From contig NZ_FPHO01000002.1 of NCBI RefSeq assembly GCF_900117455.1, positions 1,240,001 to 1,304,000 on the forward strand: a DNA stretch of 64,000 bases, given 5' to 3'. Below the pieces are notes generated by a model that searched no databases, had not been told where the DNA came from, and saw nothing but the letters and a program-made list of their open reading frames with translations. Each line of letters opens with the position of its first letter. Positions within the stretch are counted from its first letter, which is position 1. Position numbers and translations under genes: made by a program. The DNA comes from Hyphomicrobium sp. CS1GBMeth3. GTDB lineage: Bacteria; Pseudomonadota; Alphaproteobacteria; Rhizobiales; Hyphomicrobiaceae. Below, one piece after another: positions 10,677 through 19,692 of the stretch.

Positions 10677-12251
10677 CTAGCCGCCGCCCGGCTCGATGAC
10701 GACGGTGATCGCAGCGCGGCCCTCCAGCGAAACCGGATCCGCGGCGCCGACGGGCGGAGGACCGCTCTCGGGTGTCGAGCGTCCACGCCGCTGGCGGCGC
10801 GCGGTCTGTCTCTCCTGCCGCTCGAGAATTTTCTTCTCGCGCTCTGGGATTGTGCGCAGGAACGTGCGCCAGTCGCCGAGAATGGCGAAGCGTTCGCGTT
10901 CGTAGTCGTAGGCGATGCCGGCGGGGCGGCGGGATTTGCGCTGACAGACGGCGACGATCTGCTCCTCGCCGCTACGGTCGAAGCGAAATTGATAACCAGC
11001 CTCGCGTCCGGGCACGCTGACGGTTACCGACGGCGCGACGAGGTTGTCGGGCTCGAGCTCGTTCGGAAAGAGCACCACGGCCTTGCCCTCGCGGTCGACG
11101 TCGATCAGCGTCAGGTGGCACGCCTTGCTGACGGAAGCGTGGATCGTCACGAGGTCGCGCGGGCGATAGGCCGGTTTGTCCGTCCAGAGCACGACGTCGA
11201 TCTCGGCATCCGAAACATCCCCACCTCGCTCGGACGAGCCGGGCGGGGCTTCTCCGTCCAGTGCGGGTGCCAAGCGGTCCCATGCAGAGCGGATAATCGC
11301 CCCATGCATCAGCCGCCGCGCCGGTAGCAGGAATTCGCCACCGACCGCAGCCAGTGTTGTGCGCAGCGCTTCTTGCGTAACGCCGCGCTCCGCCGCCGCT
11401 CGTCGCAGGGTCACGTCACGGGTCCAGTTGCGTGCGAGCCTTTCGACGGCGCGCTGGCTTGCCGCATCGAACTTGACGTCGAAGGCTGGGTCCACACTGC
11501 CTGCCGTGTCCTTCGGGCGCGCGAGAACATGGGCCGCAAGCCAGTCGGCGGGGATAGCTGCGGGGCCTCCTGCCAAGCGAGGTGCATTCGCCGTCAATCG
11601 CTCCCACTCTGCCGGCAGGAGCGCCACATCGCTCAGGCGCACCACGAGGACGGCGCTTTGCGGTCGCAGCGCGTCGACCGGGGCCGGCTCGCGGCGGCGC
11701 GCTAGAGCCGCCAGCAAGATCGAGACTGCCTCGCGCGCTTGGGCGAGGCGCTCCGGCATCTGGCAGGCATTCCAGAGGGGGGCGAGCGACAGCACGCGTG
11801 CATCGGCGGATTCGCTTGCCGGCCTCGTCGCTGCCCACGCTTTTGCGAGAGCGTCTGGTTCCGCAGAAGCGATGACGGTGCGACCGCGGCAGCCAAGGTC
11901 CGGATCGGGCAGGCTCTCGATCCAATCGCGGACGGTTCCGACTTCGGCCGGTGTCGGCGCCTTTGCCTCGCCGGCCGCGATGGCCTGATCGCGCACGAGG
12001 TGCTGATACGCGCGCGACGCGTCTGGCCGGCGAGGCACAATGAGGCGGGTATCCTCGGCCAGCGCTTCGAGGTCGATACGGTCGCCGCTCGCGTGTGCGT
12101 TGCGGCACTCGGCGCAATGGGCTTCGAGCACGTCCCGCGCGCGCTCGGGCAGGGGCGCAGGCTCTGCGTGCGCGGGCGCCGTCAGCGCGCTCCCCAGCGC
12201 GGCCAGCAGTGCCAGCCTCTTCACACCCCGCACGCTTTTCGCTGCTCCCAT
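10677..12251 (-). CDS. Secreted DUF4384-domain protein with a CxxCxxxH motif
   Basis: This 524-residue protein has a signal peptide (KRLALLAALGSALTAPAHAE). Next is a segment like the N-terminus of planctomycete-type cytochrome c domains (LEAHCAECRNAH, C46, C49, H53), followed by a region matching the end of such a domain (VGTVRDWIESLPDPD). The canonical CxxCH is absent because the histidine is displaced. The C-terminal third is a DUF4384 beta domain (VTIHASVSKACHLTLIDVD, GKAVVLFPNE, EQIVAVCQ). DUF4384 occurs in caspase-like and lipoprotein contexts without a settled role. It faces the TPP enzyme gene divergently across a 256-base gap and precedes rmuC. Confidence 0.75.
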   Translation of the reverse strand: MGAAKSVRGVKRLALLAALGSALTAPAHAEPAPLPERARDVLEAHCAECRNAHASGDRIDLEALAEDTRLIVPRRPDASRAYQHLVRDQAIAAGEAKAPTPAEVGTVRDWIESLPDPDLGCRGRTVIASAEPDALAKAWAATRPASESADARVLSLAPLWNACQMPERLAQAREAVSILLAALARRREPAPVDALRPQSAVLVVRLSDVALLPAEWERLTANAPRLAGGPAAIPADWLAAHVLARPKDTAGSVDPAFDVKFDAASQRAVERLARNWTRDVTLRRAAAERGVTQEALRTTLAAVGGEFLLPARRLMHGAIIRSAWDRLAPALDGEAPPGSSERGGDVSDAEIDVVLWTDKPAYRPRDLVTIHASVSKACHLTLIDVDREGKAVVLFPNELEPDNLVAPSVTVSVPGREAGYQFRFDRSGEEQIVAVCQRKSRRPAGIAYDYERERFAILGDWRTFLRTIPEREKKILERQERQTARRQRRGRSTPESGPPPVGAADPVSLEGRAAITVVIEPGGG

Positions 12252-12507
12252 ACGGCCCGCCGTCTGTTGCGGTCGAGCTTAACGCCTGGTCGGCGCGTCG
12301 CTAGCTGCGGATCGGCAACAGCAGCGGTCTGATAATGCGCACGAGTTGCCGTTCCCACTGGGCTTCCTTTGCCTTAACCACGTGTTTCGGCATCCCGTGT
12401 GCTTTAGGCGGTCGCCAGCTGGTGGGACGTAGCCTCGGCGGTCGGCGTGCCCTATTTGTGAAGCATGGCCGCGCGCGGCCCCCTGCAACGGATTTCTCTC
12501 GCTTCCC

Positions 12508-14172
12508 ATGTCACACGGCGGCAAGCTCCTGATCGACCAACTCGCGGCGCACGGCGTCAGTCATGTGTTCGAGGTTCCGGGCGAGAGCTTCCTCGCGGCG
12601 CTCGACGGTCTCTACGATGAGCCGCAGATCCGCACCGTCGTTTGCCGTCACGAGGGTGGGGCCGCGATGATGGCGGAAGCGACCGGCAAGCTCACCGGGC
12701 GGCCGGGCATCGCCTTCGTGACGCGCGGCCCCGGCGTCGTCAACGCGATTGCCGGCATCTACGTGGCGCAGCAGGACGCGACGCCGATGATCCTGTTCGT
12801 CGGCCTGCCGACGACGCCACTCGAGGAGCGGGCGCCGTTTCAGGAAATCGACATCGATGCTCTCTTCTCGGGCATGGCCAAGTGGACGGCCATCATCCGT
12901 CAGGTGGACCGCATCCCCGAATATGTCGGGCGCGCGTTCCGCGTTGCCGTCTCAGGACGCCCCGGCCCGGTCGTCATCGGGCTGCCGGAGAACGTGCTTG
13001 CGGCGCGCACCTCCGCGCCGGTGCTATCGCCGGCCGTACTGACGGGAGCTGCCCCCTCCCCGCGCGACATGAGCGATCTTGCGCAGCGCCTCAGCGCGTC
13101 GGAGCGGCCGCTGCTGATCGTCGGTGGCCCGGGATGGAGCCCGTTGGTGCAGCGGGCCGTGGAGGATTTCGCGGGCGCATTCGACGTGCCGATGGCCGCC
13201 TCTTTCCGCTGCCAGGACTACGTCGACAATCGTCATCCGAGCTACGTCGGACATCTCGGCTTCGTCACCGACCGCAAGCTCAAGGCGGGCTTGAAAGCCG
13301 CCGATCTCGTCATCGCGCTCGGCGCAGAGGTGACGGATATCGCCACCGACTCCTATGCTCTGCTCGGCGGTCCGGAGCAGACCTTCGTGCAGGCTCATCC
13401 CGATCCCAGCGCGATCCTTGGCTATCGCGACGCGACGCTCTCGATCGCCGCTTCGTCCGGGGCCTTCGCGGAGGCGCTTGCCGATTTCGCACCCAACCTC
13501 AGGGGAGCAGCGGAGCGGCCCTGGCGGCGCTATCGGAGGGACCTGCGCGCCGCCTACGAAGCGAGCCTCATACCTCGCGAAACGCCCGGAGCGGTGCGGC
13601 TCGCCGATGTGGTGCGCACGGTGTCGGAGCTGCTGCCGGAGAACGGCGTCGTGACCAATGGCGCCGGCAACTACTCGCAATGGGTGCACCGCTACTTCGA
13701 GTTCAAGGGTTACCATACCGGGCTGGCCCCAACGTCCGGCTCGATGGGCTATGGGCTGCCGGCTGCGATCGCGGCCAAGCTCGCGCGTCCGGACGCGCCG
13801 GTCGTTTGCTTCGCCGGCGACGGCTGCTTTGCCATGACGTCCAACGAGCTTGGGACGGCCGTGCAGTATGGTTTGCCGATCGTGATCCTGGTCGCGAGCA
13901 ATGGCATGTATGGCACCATCCGGATGCATCAGGAGCGCCATTTTCCCGGACGGCCGAACGGGACGAGCCTCGTCAATCCGGATTTTGCGGCGCTCGCTAA
14001 AGCGCATGGTGCAAAAGGCGTCACCGTCACGCGCGGCGCAGATTTCGAACGCGTGTTCCGTGAGGCGCTGGCCGCGGACGGACCGTTCCTTATCGACCTC
14101 GCGCTCGATCCAGAAGCCATCACGCCGCTGGAAACGCTCTCGGGTATCCGGAACAAGGCCGGCACCAAGTAG
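12508..14172 (+). CDS. Thiamine diphosphate enzyme, acetolactate-synthase large-subunit-like
   Basis: This 554-residue enzyme has the three-domain TPP architecture of acetolactate synthase/benzoylformate decarboxylase relatives. The catalytic glutamate is E26 in VPGESFLAALDGLYD. The pyrimidine domain carries RHEGGAAMMAEATGKLTGRPG. The cofactor motif is CFAGDGCFAMTSNELGTA followed by a VASN segment. No small regulatory subunit gene (ilvN) follows, so it is probably not the biosynthetic acetolactate synthase. The substrate cannot be named from sequence. The start ATG at 12508 begins the family's usual MSHGGKLLIDQL. Confidence 0.88.
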   Translation: MSHGGKLLIDQLAAHGVSHVFEVPGESFLAALDGLYDEPQIRTVVCRHEGGAAMMAEATGKLTGRPGIAFVTRGPGVVNAIAGIYVAQQDATPMILFVGLPTTPLEERAPFQEIDIDALFSGMAKWTAIIRQVDRIPEYVGRAFRVAVSGRPGPVVIGLPENVLAARTSAPVLSPAVLTGAAPSPRDMSDLAQRLSASERPLLIVGGPGWSPLVQRAVEDFAGAFDVPMAASFRCQDYVDNRHPSYVGHLGFVTDRKLKAGLKAADLVIALGAEVTDIATDSYALLGGPEQTFVQAHPDPSAILGYRDATLSIAASSGAFAEALADFAPNLRGAAERPWRRYRRDLRAAYEASLIPRETPGAVRLADVVRTVSELLPENGVVTNGAGNYSQWVHRYFEFKGYHTGLAPTSGSMGYGLPAAIAAKLARPDAPVVCFAGDGCFAMTSNELGTAVQYGLPIVILVASNGMYGTIRMHQERHFPGRPNGTSLVNPDFAALAKAHGAKGVTVTRGADFERVFREALAADGPFLIDLALDPEAITPLETLSGIRNKAGTK

Positions 14173-14355
14173 GAAGGCGAGAAGACAGCAGGCAACCGAC
14201 GCGGTGAGCTGGAGGAGACAGGGACTGAGCAGGCTCTGACGCTCATCAAAAGATGGGCCGCTTTCATCGCTTCCCGTTGATGGCAATCAAACGGTGCATC
14301 GGTCGAAGTCGTATCGTTCGAGCCATCCGACGCAGCCGCTTTCACAGGAGCGAAC

Positions 14356-14556
14356 ATGTTCAAGATCGCCGCGCTCGTATGGATTATGCTTGCAACGACC
14401 CTCGCCGGCATCGCGTTGCTTGTCGTCGTCACCGTTCCGTCGCTTGCCAATGAGGCCCGGTTTCTCATCCCCGTGGCATGCGGCGGAGCCGTTGTCGCCG
14501 CCATGCCGCTGTCCTACATCATCGCGCGCCAGATTTCGGACGCGAGATCAGTTTAG
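14356..14556 (+). CDS. Two-helix small inner-membrane protein
   Basis: This 66-residue protein consists almost entirely of two predicted membrane helices (residues about 5-28 and 36-55). A GGAG motif lies 6 bases before the ATG. Similar tiny proteins occur across alphaproteobacteria without an assigned role. It lies 183 bases after the TPP enzyme gene on the same strand. The good ribosome site supports it being real. Confidence 0.6.
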   Translation: MFKIAALVWIMLATTLAGIALLVVVTVPSLANEARFLIPVACGGAVVAAMPLSYIIARQISDARSV

Positions 14557-14587
14557 AGTTGGGATCTGATCACCGACCGCGACAGGC

Positions 14588-15379
14588 TCACTTCCAGAAC
14601 CGGTCGTAGAGGCCGAGTACGACCTCAACCAGGATCAGGATGATGATGTACCATTCGAGGCGATGGCTCGTACGCGTCGCGACGAGGCCGGTCAGCGTCT
14701 CCGACGTTTCGCGGATCACGTCCAGCTTGCGAGCAATGGCGCGGCTGCGGACGGTCAGGTCATACTCGTCGACAAGACGGGTCCAGAGCCGCTCAAGCTC
14801 CGGGTGATCCCAGAGCACGTCCGGTTTCTCCTCGAGGTCGACCCGGCTCGCGAGGCGTCCCTGGATAGCGAGAGCGTCGCCGATCTGGTTCAGCAGTTCC
14901 CGCTGTGTCTGGGCCGGGAGGCGGCCTTCCTTCAAGCGCGCGGTCAGCGGCTCTATACGATCAAAGGCGCGCGCGATGCGCCGCTCGTCATAGGCCATAG
15001 CGACACTCGTGGCCATGGCCTCGGACACGAGCAGCAAGCGGTTCTGATCGATGCCGCGCAGGAACAGCGTGCCCGCGGGGCCCGACAGGTCGTCGGCATC
15101 GGCCTTGACCACGAGGCGGGCGGTCTCGCTCTCGCTTTCGCGCTCGTGCTCGACCAGAGGGTCGACGATACGACCGCCAAGGCTGTCGATCAGCGCATCC
15201 TCGGCAACGGGAGTAAGACCCACGAAGACCGCCGTGCCGCTCTTGAACAGGACGACCATTCCGCCGTCCGAAGTGCGAAACGCGAGCGGGATGGTCGAGA
15301 CCGTGTCCTCCCGCTCAAGCCCCTTGAGATCGATGCGCTCGCCGAGTTGTATGGCGCGCGCGGTTAAAGGCTTCTCCAT
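14588..15379 (-). CDS. RMD1/YagE (DUF155) family membrane-anchored protein
   Basis: This 263-residue protein matches the DUF155/RMD1 family. It has an N-terminal soluble domain with LAFRTSDGGMVVLFKSGTAVF, a helical region (DVLWDHPELERLWTRLVDEY) and a single C-terminal membrane helix (EWYIIILILVEVVLGLYDRF). Eukaryotic relatives are mitochondrial inner-membrane proteins needed for mitochondrial translation. The bacterial role is not established. It is convergent with the small membrane protein gene ending at 14556. Confidence 0.85.
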   Translation of the reverse strand: MEKPLTARAIQLGERIDLKGLEREDTVSTIPLAFRTSDGGMVVLFKSGTAVFVGLTPVAEDALIDSLGGRIVDPLVEHERESESETARLVVKADADDLSGPAGTLFLRGIDQNRLLLVSEAMATSVAMAYDERRIARAFDRIEPLTARLKEGRLPAQTQRELLNQIGDALAIQGRLASRVDLEEKPDVLWDHPELERLWTRLVDEYDLTVRSRAIARKLDVIRETSETLTGLVATRTSHRLEWYIIILILVEVVLGLYDRFWK

Positions 15380-15403
15380 CTCGATCTCGGTCCTGCAGGC
15401 GGG

Positions 15404-15649
15404 CTAAGGCTGGCGGCCAGCATCGGGTTTCGTTCTCGCCAAGCGCAGGCCCGCGTACGCCGCCAGCACGGTGCCTAGGAAAAGCCCGGCCAGCGGACCG
15501 ATAATAAGGCCATAGGCCATGGCACCTCCGCCGTCGTGGTCATGGACGCCGAGCCAGCCTGTCTGAATGGTGTAAAGGCCCATGGCAAGGATCCAGCCGG
15601 TCGTTGCGCCGAGCACGAACGCGAGAAGCATCACTGCGAGGATGCGCAT
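15404..15649 (-). CDS. Small membrane protein, function unknown
   Basis: This 81-residue protein has two predicted membrane helices (about residues 3-25 and 43-68) separated by a short loop rich in His, Asp and Gly (GVHDHDGGGAM), a possible metal-contacting loop. It lies 24 bases before the RMD1-family gene on the same strand, so the two may be co-transcribed. No family is recognised. Confidence 0.6.
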   Translation of the reverse strand: MRILAVMLLAFVLGATTGWILAMGLYTIQTGWLGVHDHDGGGAMAYGLIIGPLAGLFLGTVLAAYAGLRLARTKPDAGRQP

Positions 15650-15711
15650 GTTTGGCCCCCGAAACCTCTTCCATCGGCGAGCTTATGCCGCGCTCGTCCC
15701 TCGGGAAAGGC

Positions 15712-15740
15712 TTGCCAATTCAGCCCAACCACATTAGAAG
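15712..15740 (+). promoter_or_regulatory. Candidate promoter of the rpsB-tsf operon
   Basis: A TTGCCA hexamer (15712-15717) is followed after exactly 17 bases by TAGAAG (15735-15740). Both lie in the gap between the divergent small membrane protein gene and rpsB, and would leave an rpsB leader of about 140 bases. The -10 match is only partial. Confidence 0.35.
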
Positions 15741-15812
15741 CCGCCCCATCTCACACGCAGCCCCAATGCGCCTCGCGGATTGAAAGCCCCGCAGGGACGC
15801 TCCGGTGGATTT

Positions 15813-15839
15813 GCTAAGTGCTTATAGCACCTAGCTTTT
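15813..15839 (+). promoter_or_regulatory. Hairpin with T-run in the rpsB leader
   Basis: Ten-base arms GCTAAGTGCT (15813-15822) and AGCACCTAGC (15826-15835) pair with one mismatch around a TAT loop, and TTTT follows directly. It sits 48 bases before the rpsB ATG and downstream of the candidate promoter. It could therefore act as an attenuator or an S2-binding leader element. It is not the terminator of the neighbouring gene, which is transcribed away. Confidence 0.4.
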
Positions 15840-15886
15840 CTTCTCAAGGGCTGCGGAGGACCAACCGGAAAAGGATACCAACGCAC

Positions 15887-16885
15887 ATGTCCGTGCCGCA
15901 ATTCAACATGCGCCAGCTCCTGGAAGCCGGCGTGCACTTCGGTCACCAGTCGCATCGCTGGAACCCCAAGATGGCGCCCTTCATCTACGGCGCCCGCAAC
16001 AACATCCACATCCTCGACCTGACGCAGACGGTGCCGATGCTGCACCAGGCGCTGAACAAGGTCTCCGACACGGTTGCCGGCGGCGGCCGCGTGCTGTTCG
16101 TCGCCACCAAGCGGCAGGCCTCCGACTCGATTGCCGAGGCGGCCAAGAAGTCGGCACAGTACTTCATCAATCACCGTTGGCTCGGCGGCACGCTGACCAA
16201 CTGGAAGACGATCTCCACGTCGATCCGCCGTCTGCGCCAGCTTGACGACATCCTCGCCGATCCGCAGGGCCGCACCAAGAAAGAGGTGCTCAACATCCAG
16301 CGCGAGCGCGACAAGCTCAACCAGGCGCTCGGCGGCATCAAGGACATGGGCGGCGTGCCCGACCTCCTGTTCGTGATCGACACCAACAAGGAAGGCATCG
16401 CGATCAAGGAAGCGCGCAAGCTTGGCATTCCGATCGTCGCCATCGTCGACACCAACTGCGATCCCGACGGCATCGACTTCCCGGTTCCGGGCAACGATGA
16501 CGCCGGTCGCGCCATCACGCTCTATTGCGATCTCGTCGCTCGCGCGGCCCTCGATGGTCTCGAGCGCGGCCAGGGTACGTTAGGCATTGATGCCGGTGCT
16601 GCGGTGGATCCGACCGCAGAGCCGCTGCCCGAGGGCTCGGTCACGGTGTTCAAGGGTATCGATGCGCCGCGCGGCGAAGCCGACGATCTCAAGCGCATCA
16701 CCGGCATCACGCCGAAAATCGAGCAGAAGCTCAACGACGCCGGCGTGTTCCATTTCTGGCAGATCGCCGACCTCGACGCCGACAATCTTGGGGCTCTCGA
16801 CCGCAAGCTCAAGCTCAAGGGCCAGATCGAGCAGGAGGGCTGGGTCGCTCAGGCCAAGAAGCTGGCTGAGGCCTCTGCGGCATAA
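15887..16885 (+). CDS. rpsB: 30S ribosomal protein S2 with long C-terminal extension
   Basis: The core (residues about 1-230) is typical S2: [42 protein letters not shown] and [19 protein letters not shown]. At 332 residues it is about 90 longer than the E. coli protein. The extra part (about residues 255-332) contains a helix-hairpin-helix-like fold ([21 protein letters not shown] and [14 protein letters not shown]). Such extensions are known in Hyphomicrobiales. The ATG at 15887 starts the conserved N-terminus; the longer frame from 15818 runs into the leader hairpin and was rejected. It is followed by tsf as in most bacteria. Confidence 0.98.
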   Translation: MSVPQFNMRQLLEAGVHFGHQSHRWNPKMAPFIYGARNNIHILDLTQTVPMLHQALNKVSDTVAGGGRVLFVATKRQASDSIAEAAKKSAQYFINHRWLGGTLTNWKTISTSIRRLRQLDDILADPQGRTKKEVLNIQRERDKLNQALGGIKDMGGVPDLLFVIDTNKEGIAIKEARKLGIPIVAIVDTNCDPDGIDFPVPGNDDAGRAITLYCDLVARAALDGLERGQGTLGIDAGAAVDPTAEPLPEGSVTVFKGIDAPRGEADDLKRITGITPKIEQKLNDAGVFHFWQIADLDADNLGALDRKLKLKGQIEQEGWVAQAKKLAEASAA

Positions 16886-17014
16886 GGCGTTACGCCGCCG
16901 GCGCGCGACGAAACCTTCGTCCGCGCACATTCCGCCAAACGGACGGGCTGCACGGCGGCCCGTCCCTAGCCTATTTACGAGCCGACACTTCGCCCGAGTG
17001 CGAAAGGAGCAAGC

Positions 17015-17968
17015 ATGAGCACGATTACAGCCGCGGCCGTCAAAGAGCTGCGCGACAAGACCGGCGCCGGCATGATGGACTGCAAGCAGGCGTTGACCGA
17101 GACCAACGGCGACATGGAAGCGGCCGTCGACCTCCTTCGCAAGAAAGGCCTCTCGAAAGCTGCAAAGAAGGCCGACCGCGTCGCGGCCCAGGGCCTCGTC
17201 GGCGTGGTGTCCAAGGTGAAATCGGGCGCCGCCGTCGAGGTCAACTCGGAGACCGACTTCGTCGCTCGCAATCCGCAGTTCCAGGAGCTGGTGCAGACCA
17301 TTACGGCCCTCGCGCCCGCCGCCGACGGCGACGTCGCGAAGCTGCTCGCAGCCACGTATCCGGGTGGCAAGGGCACGGTCGATGACCAGATCAAGGACGC
17401 AATCGCGACCATCGGCGAGAACATGGGCCTGCGTCGCACGGCTGCGCTTTCGGTCAAGGAAGGCGTTGTTGCGGATTATGTGCACAACAAGGCGGCTGAC
17501 GGCCTCGGCAAGATCGGCGTGCTGGTCGCGCTCGAGAGCGCCGGCGACACGGACAGCCTGATGGCGCTCGGGCGTCAGCTCGCGATGCACATTGCGGCCG
17601 CAAGCCCGCAGGTCGTCAACGTTGAGGATCTCTCGAAGGAGGCGATCGAGCGCGAGCGCGCGATCTACGTCGAACAGGCCAAGGCCGAGCCCAGGAACGC
17701 CGGCAAGTCCGACGAGATCCTCGCCAAGGCGAGCGAAGGCCGCCTGCAGAAGGAATTCGTCAATCAGGCCGTGCTTCTGAAGCAGGTATTCGTCATCGAC
17801 GGCAAGGCCACCGTTGCCGAGATCCTGAAGCAGGCCGAGAAGGACGTCGGGGCTCCGGTCAAGGTCGCTGGCTTCGTGCGTTATGCACTCGGCGAGGGCA
17901 TCGAGAAGCAGGTCGAGGACTTCGCCGCGGAGGTGGCGAAAACCGTCGGCGCAGCCGCCAAAGGCTGA
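17015..17968 (+). CDS. tsf: Elongation factor Ts
   Basis: This 317-residue nucleotide exchange factor for EF-Tu starts with the diagnostic segment TAAAVKELRDKTGAGMMDCK followed by QALTETNGDMEAAVDLLRKKG. The core domain has VEVNSETDFVARN. The C-terminal part includes the coiled-coil region and KVAGFVRYALGEGIEK. An AGGAG stands 6 bases before the ATG. It is followed by a strong intrinsic terminator, so rpsB-tsf forms its own transcription unit apart from pyrH. Confidence 0.98.
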   Translation: MSTITAAAVKELRDKTGAGMMDCKQALTETNGDMEAAVDLLRKKGLSKAAKKADRVAAQGLVGVVSKVKSGAAVEVNSETDFVARNPQFQELVQTITALAPAADGDVAKLLAATYPGGKGTVDDQIKDAIATIGENMGLRRTAALSVKEGVVADYVHNKAADGLGKIGVLVALESAGDTDSLMALGRQLAMHIAAASPQVVNVEDLSKEAIERERAIYVEQAKAEPRNAGKSDEILAKASEGRLQKEFVNQAVLLKQVFVIDGKATVAEILKQAEKDVGAPVKVAGFVRYALGEGIEKQVEDFAAEVAKTVGAAAKG

Positions 17969-17976
17969 TATGTGAA

Positions 17977-18005
17977 AAAGCCGGCGCACACGCCGGCTTT
18001 TTTTT
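17977..18005 (+). terminator. Intrinsic terminator after tsf
   Basis: A perfect 10-base-pair stem (AAAGCCGGCG with CGCCGGCTTT) surrounds a CACA loop and runs into a T tract to 18005. It begins 9 bases after the tsf stop codon, on the plus strand. This separates rpsB-tsf from the pyrH operon. Confidence 0.93.
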
Positions 18006-18127
18006 GCTAACGGGAGCCCGAGGCGACAAACTCAAGGCGCTCGTCCGCTCGTGATCCAAGTTCTGTTTAAGAGTCTGTTTCACGTTCTTCATTAGTGCCC
18101 TGACCGACCACAACCGCGGAGACCAGC

Positions 18128-18853
18128 ATGACGGCGCATGCTTCGATCAAATACCCGCGCTTGCTCGTGAAGCTCTCGGGCGAGGCGCTGATGGGACGTA
18201 ACGGGTTCGGGCTCGACACCGCAGTGGTCGACCGGCTCGCTGCCGATCTCGCAGAAGCGCGTAACGCGGGCTGCGCGCTCTCGGTCGTGGTTGGCGGTGG
18301 CAACATCTTCCGTGGGCTGCAAGGCGCCGCGCGCGGCATGGACCGCGCGACGGCTGACTACATGGGCATGCTGGCGACGGTCATGAACGCACTGGCGCTC
18401 CAGAGCGCACTCGAGGCGCAAAAGGCGCCGGCCCGCGTGCTCTCGGCCATCCCGATGCCGACGGTCTGCGAGCCCTATGTTCGCCACCGTGCGCTCTATC
18501 ATCTCGAGCGCGAGCGGATCGTGATCTTCGCGGCCGGCACCGGCAACCCATTCTTCACCACCGATACGGCTGCGACCTTGCGCGCCATCGAGATGGGATG
18601 CAATGCAGTGGCAAAGGCCACCCAGGTCGACGGCGTCTATTCTGCCGACCCCAAAAAGGACCCCAATGCCAAGCGTTTTGACCGCCTCAGCTACACTGAG
18701 GTATTGGGCCAGGATCTCAAGGTCATGGACGGGGCGGCAATCGCCCTTGCCCGGGACAACAATCTTCCGGTAATTGTCTTTTCCATCGACGAGCCGGGGA
18801 ATGTGATCAAGCTGCTCAATGGGTCCGCCCGGGCCACGATCATCCACGGGTAG
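18128..18853 (+). CDS. pyrH: Uridylate kinase (UMP kinase)
   Basis: This 241-residue bacterial UMP kinase of the amino-acid-kinase fold makes UDP from UMP and ATP for nucleotide synthesis. Motifs seen are [25 protein letters not shown], a UMP-binding [17 protein letters not shown] segment, [16 protein letters not shown] and the ATP-site region [13 protein letters not shown]. The sequence ends with the usual [13 protein letters not shown]. It heads the pyrH-frr-uppS-cdsA-dxr-rseP-bamA run. Confidence 0.98.
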   Translation: MTAHASIKYPRLLVKLSGEALMGRNGFGLDTAVVDRLAADLAEARNAGCALSVVVGGGNIFRGLQGAARGMDRATADYMGMLATVMNALALQSALEAQKAPARVLSAIPMPTVCEPYVRHRALYHLERERIVIFAAGTGNPFFTTDTAATLRAIEMGCNAVAKATQVDGVYSADPKKDPNAKRFDRLSYTEVLGQDLKVMDGAAIALARDNNLPVIVFSIDEPGNVIKLLNGSARATIIHG

Positions 18854-18938
18854 ATCAGCGCCGCGGCGCTCGCGGCTCCCCCGCAATGCGCGGGCGACGG
18901 CCACGGTCCGTCGCGCGAGAAAAAAGGAGAACAGCTCG

Positions 18939-19502
18939 GTGTCCCTTACGACGTTCGATCTCACAGAAATCGAAACGCGGATGCGAGCTTCACTCGAGGC
19001 GCTGAAGCGTGAGCTCGGCGGCCTGCGCACGGGTCGCGCGAGCGCCCACTTCCTGGATCCCGTGCAGGTCACCGTCTACGGCTCGAGGATGCCGCTCGTT
19101 CAGGTCGGAACCGTCTCCGTGCCGGAGCCGCGCATGATCACGGTGCAGGTCTGGGACCGGAGCAACGTGCAAGCCGTCGAGAAGGCGATCCGCGAGGCCA
19201 ACCTCGGCGTCAATCCCATCGTCGACGGGACGATGATCCGTCTGCCGATCCCGGCCCCCACGGCCGAGCGGCGCCAGGAGCTTGCCAAGCAGGCGCACAA
19301 GTATGCCGAAGCCCACCGCGTCGCCGTCCGCAACGTGCGCCGCGATGGGATGGACCTGCTCAAGAAGCTCGAAAAGGACGGAAAAATCGGCGAGGACGAG
19401 CATCATAAGAACTCCGCCAAGGTGCAGGAGCTCACCGACAAGCTGATCAAGGAGATCGACCAGACGCTTGCGACCAAAGAGGCCGAGATCCACAAAGTGT
19501 GA
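18939..19502 (+). CDS. frr: Ribosome recycling factor
   Basis: At 187 residues this has the standard RRF length. It splits post-termination ribosomes together with EF-G. Motifs: [53 protein letters not shown] and [19 protein letters not shown]. The start is the GTG at 18939, because an AAGGAGA lies 9 bases upstream and the protein then begins [15 protein letters not shown]. The frame open to 18819 overlaps pyrH and adds 40 unrelated basic residues. Confidence 0.97.
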   Translation: MSLTTFDLTEIETRMRASLEALKRELGGLRTGRASAHFLDPVQVTVYGSRMPLVQVGTVSVPEPRMITVQVWDRSNVQAVEKAIREANLGVNPIVDGTMIRLPIPAPTAERRQELAKQAHKYAEAHRVAVRNVRRDGMDLLKKLEKDGKIGEDEHHKNSAKVQELTDKLIKEIDQTLATKEAEIHKV

Positions 19503-19692
19503 TTTGTTGGCGGATTTTTCTGCCGCGCTGCGGTAAGGATTGTTGTGCCGTCCCCGTCCGGGGCCTTTCCACAGGACCGAAGACGATGCCCCAGTCGCGC
19601 AAGGCCGACCGCTTTCTTCGACCCCGCGTGCGTCCGTCAGGATGCGCCGCCCGTCCCGTCGTTTCGGCCTCATAGCAGCAAGCGCGCACGCC

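Noticed and set aside
13024..14286. Minus-strand 420-codon frame opposite the TPP enzyme
   Set aside because: Antisense shadow with His/Arg/Glu-rich composition; the plus-strand gene has full TPP motifs.
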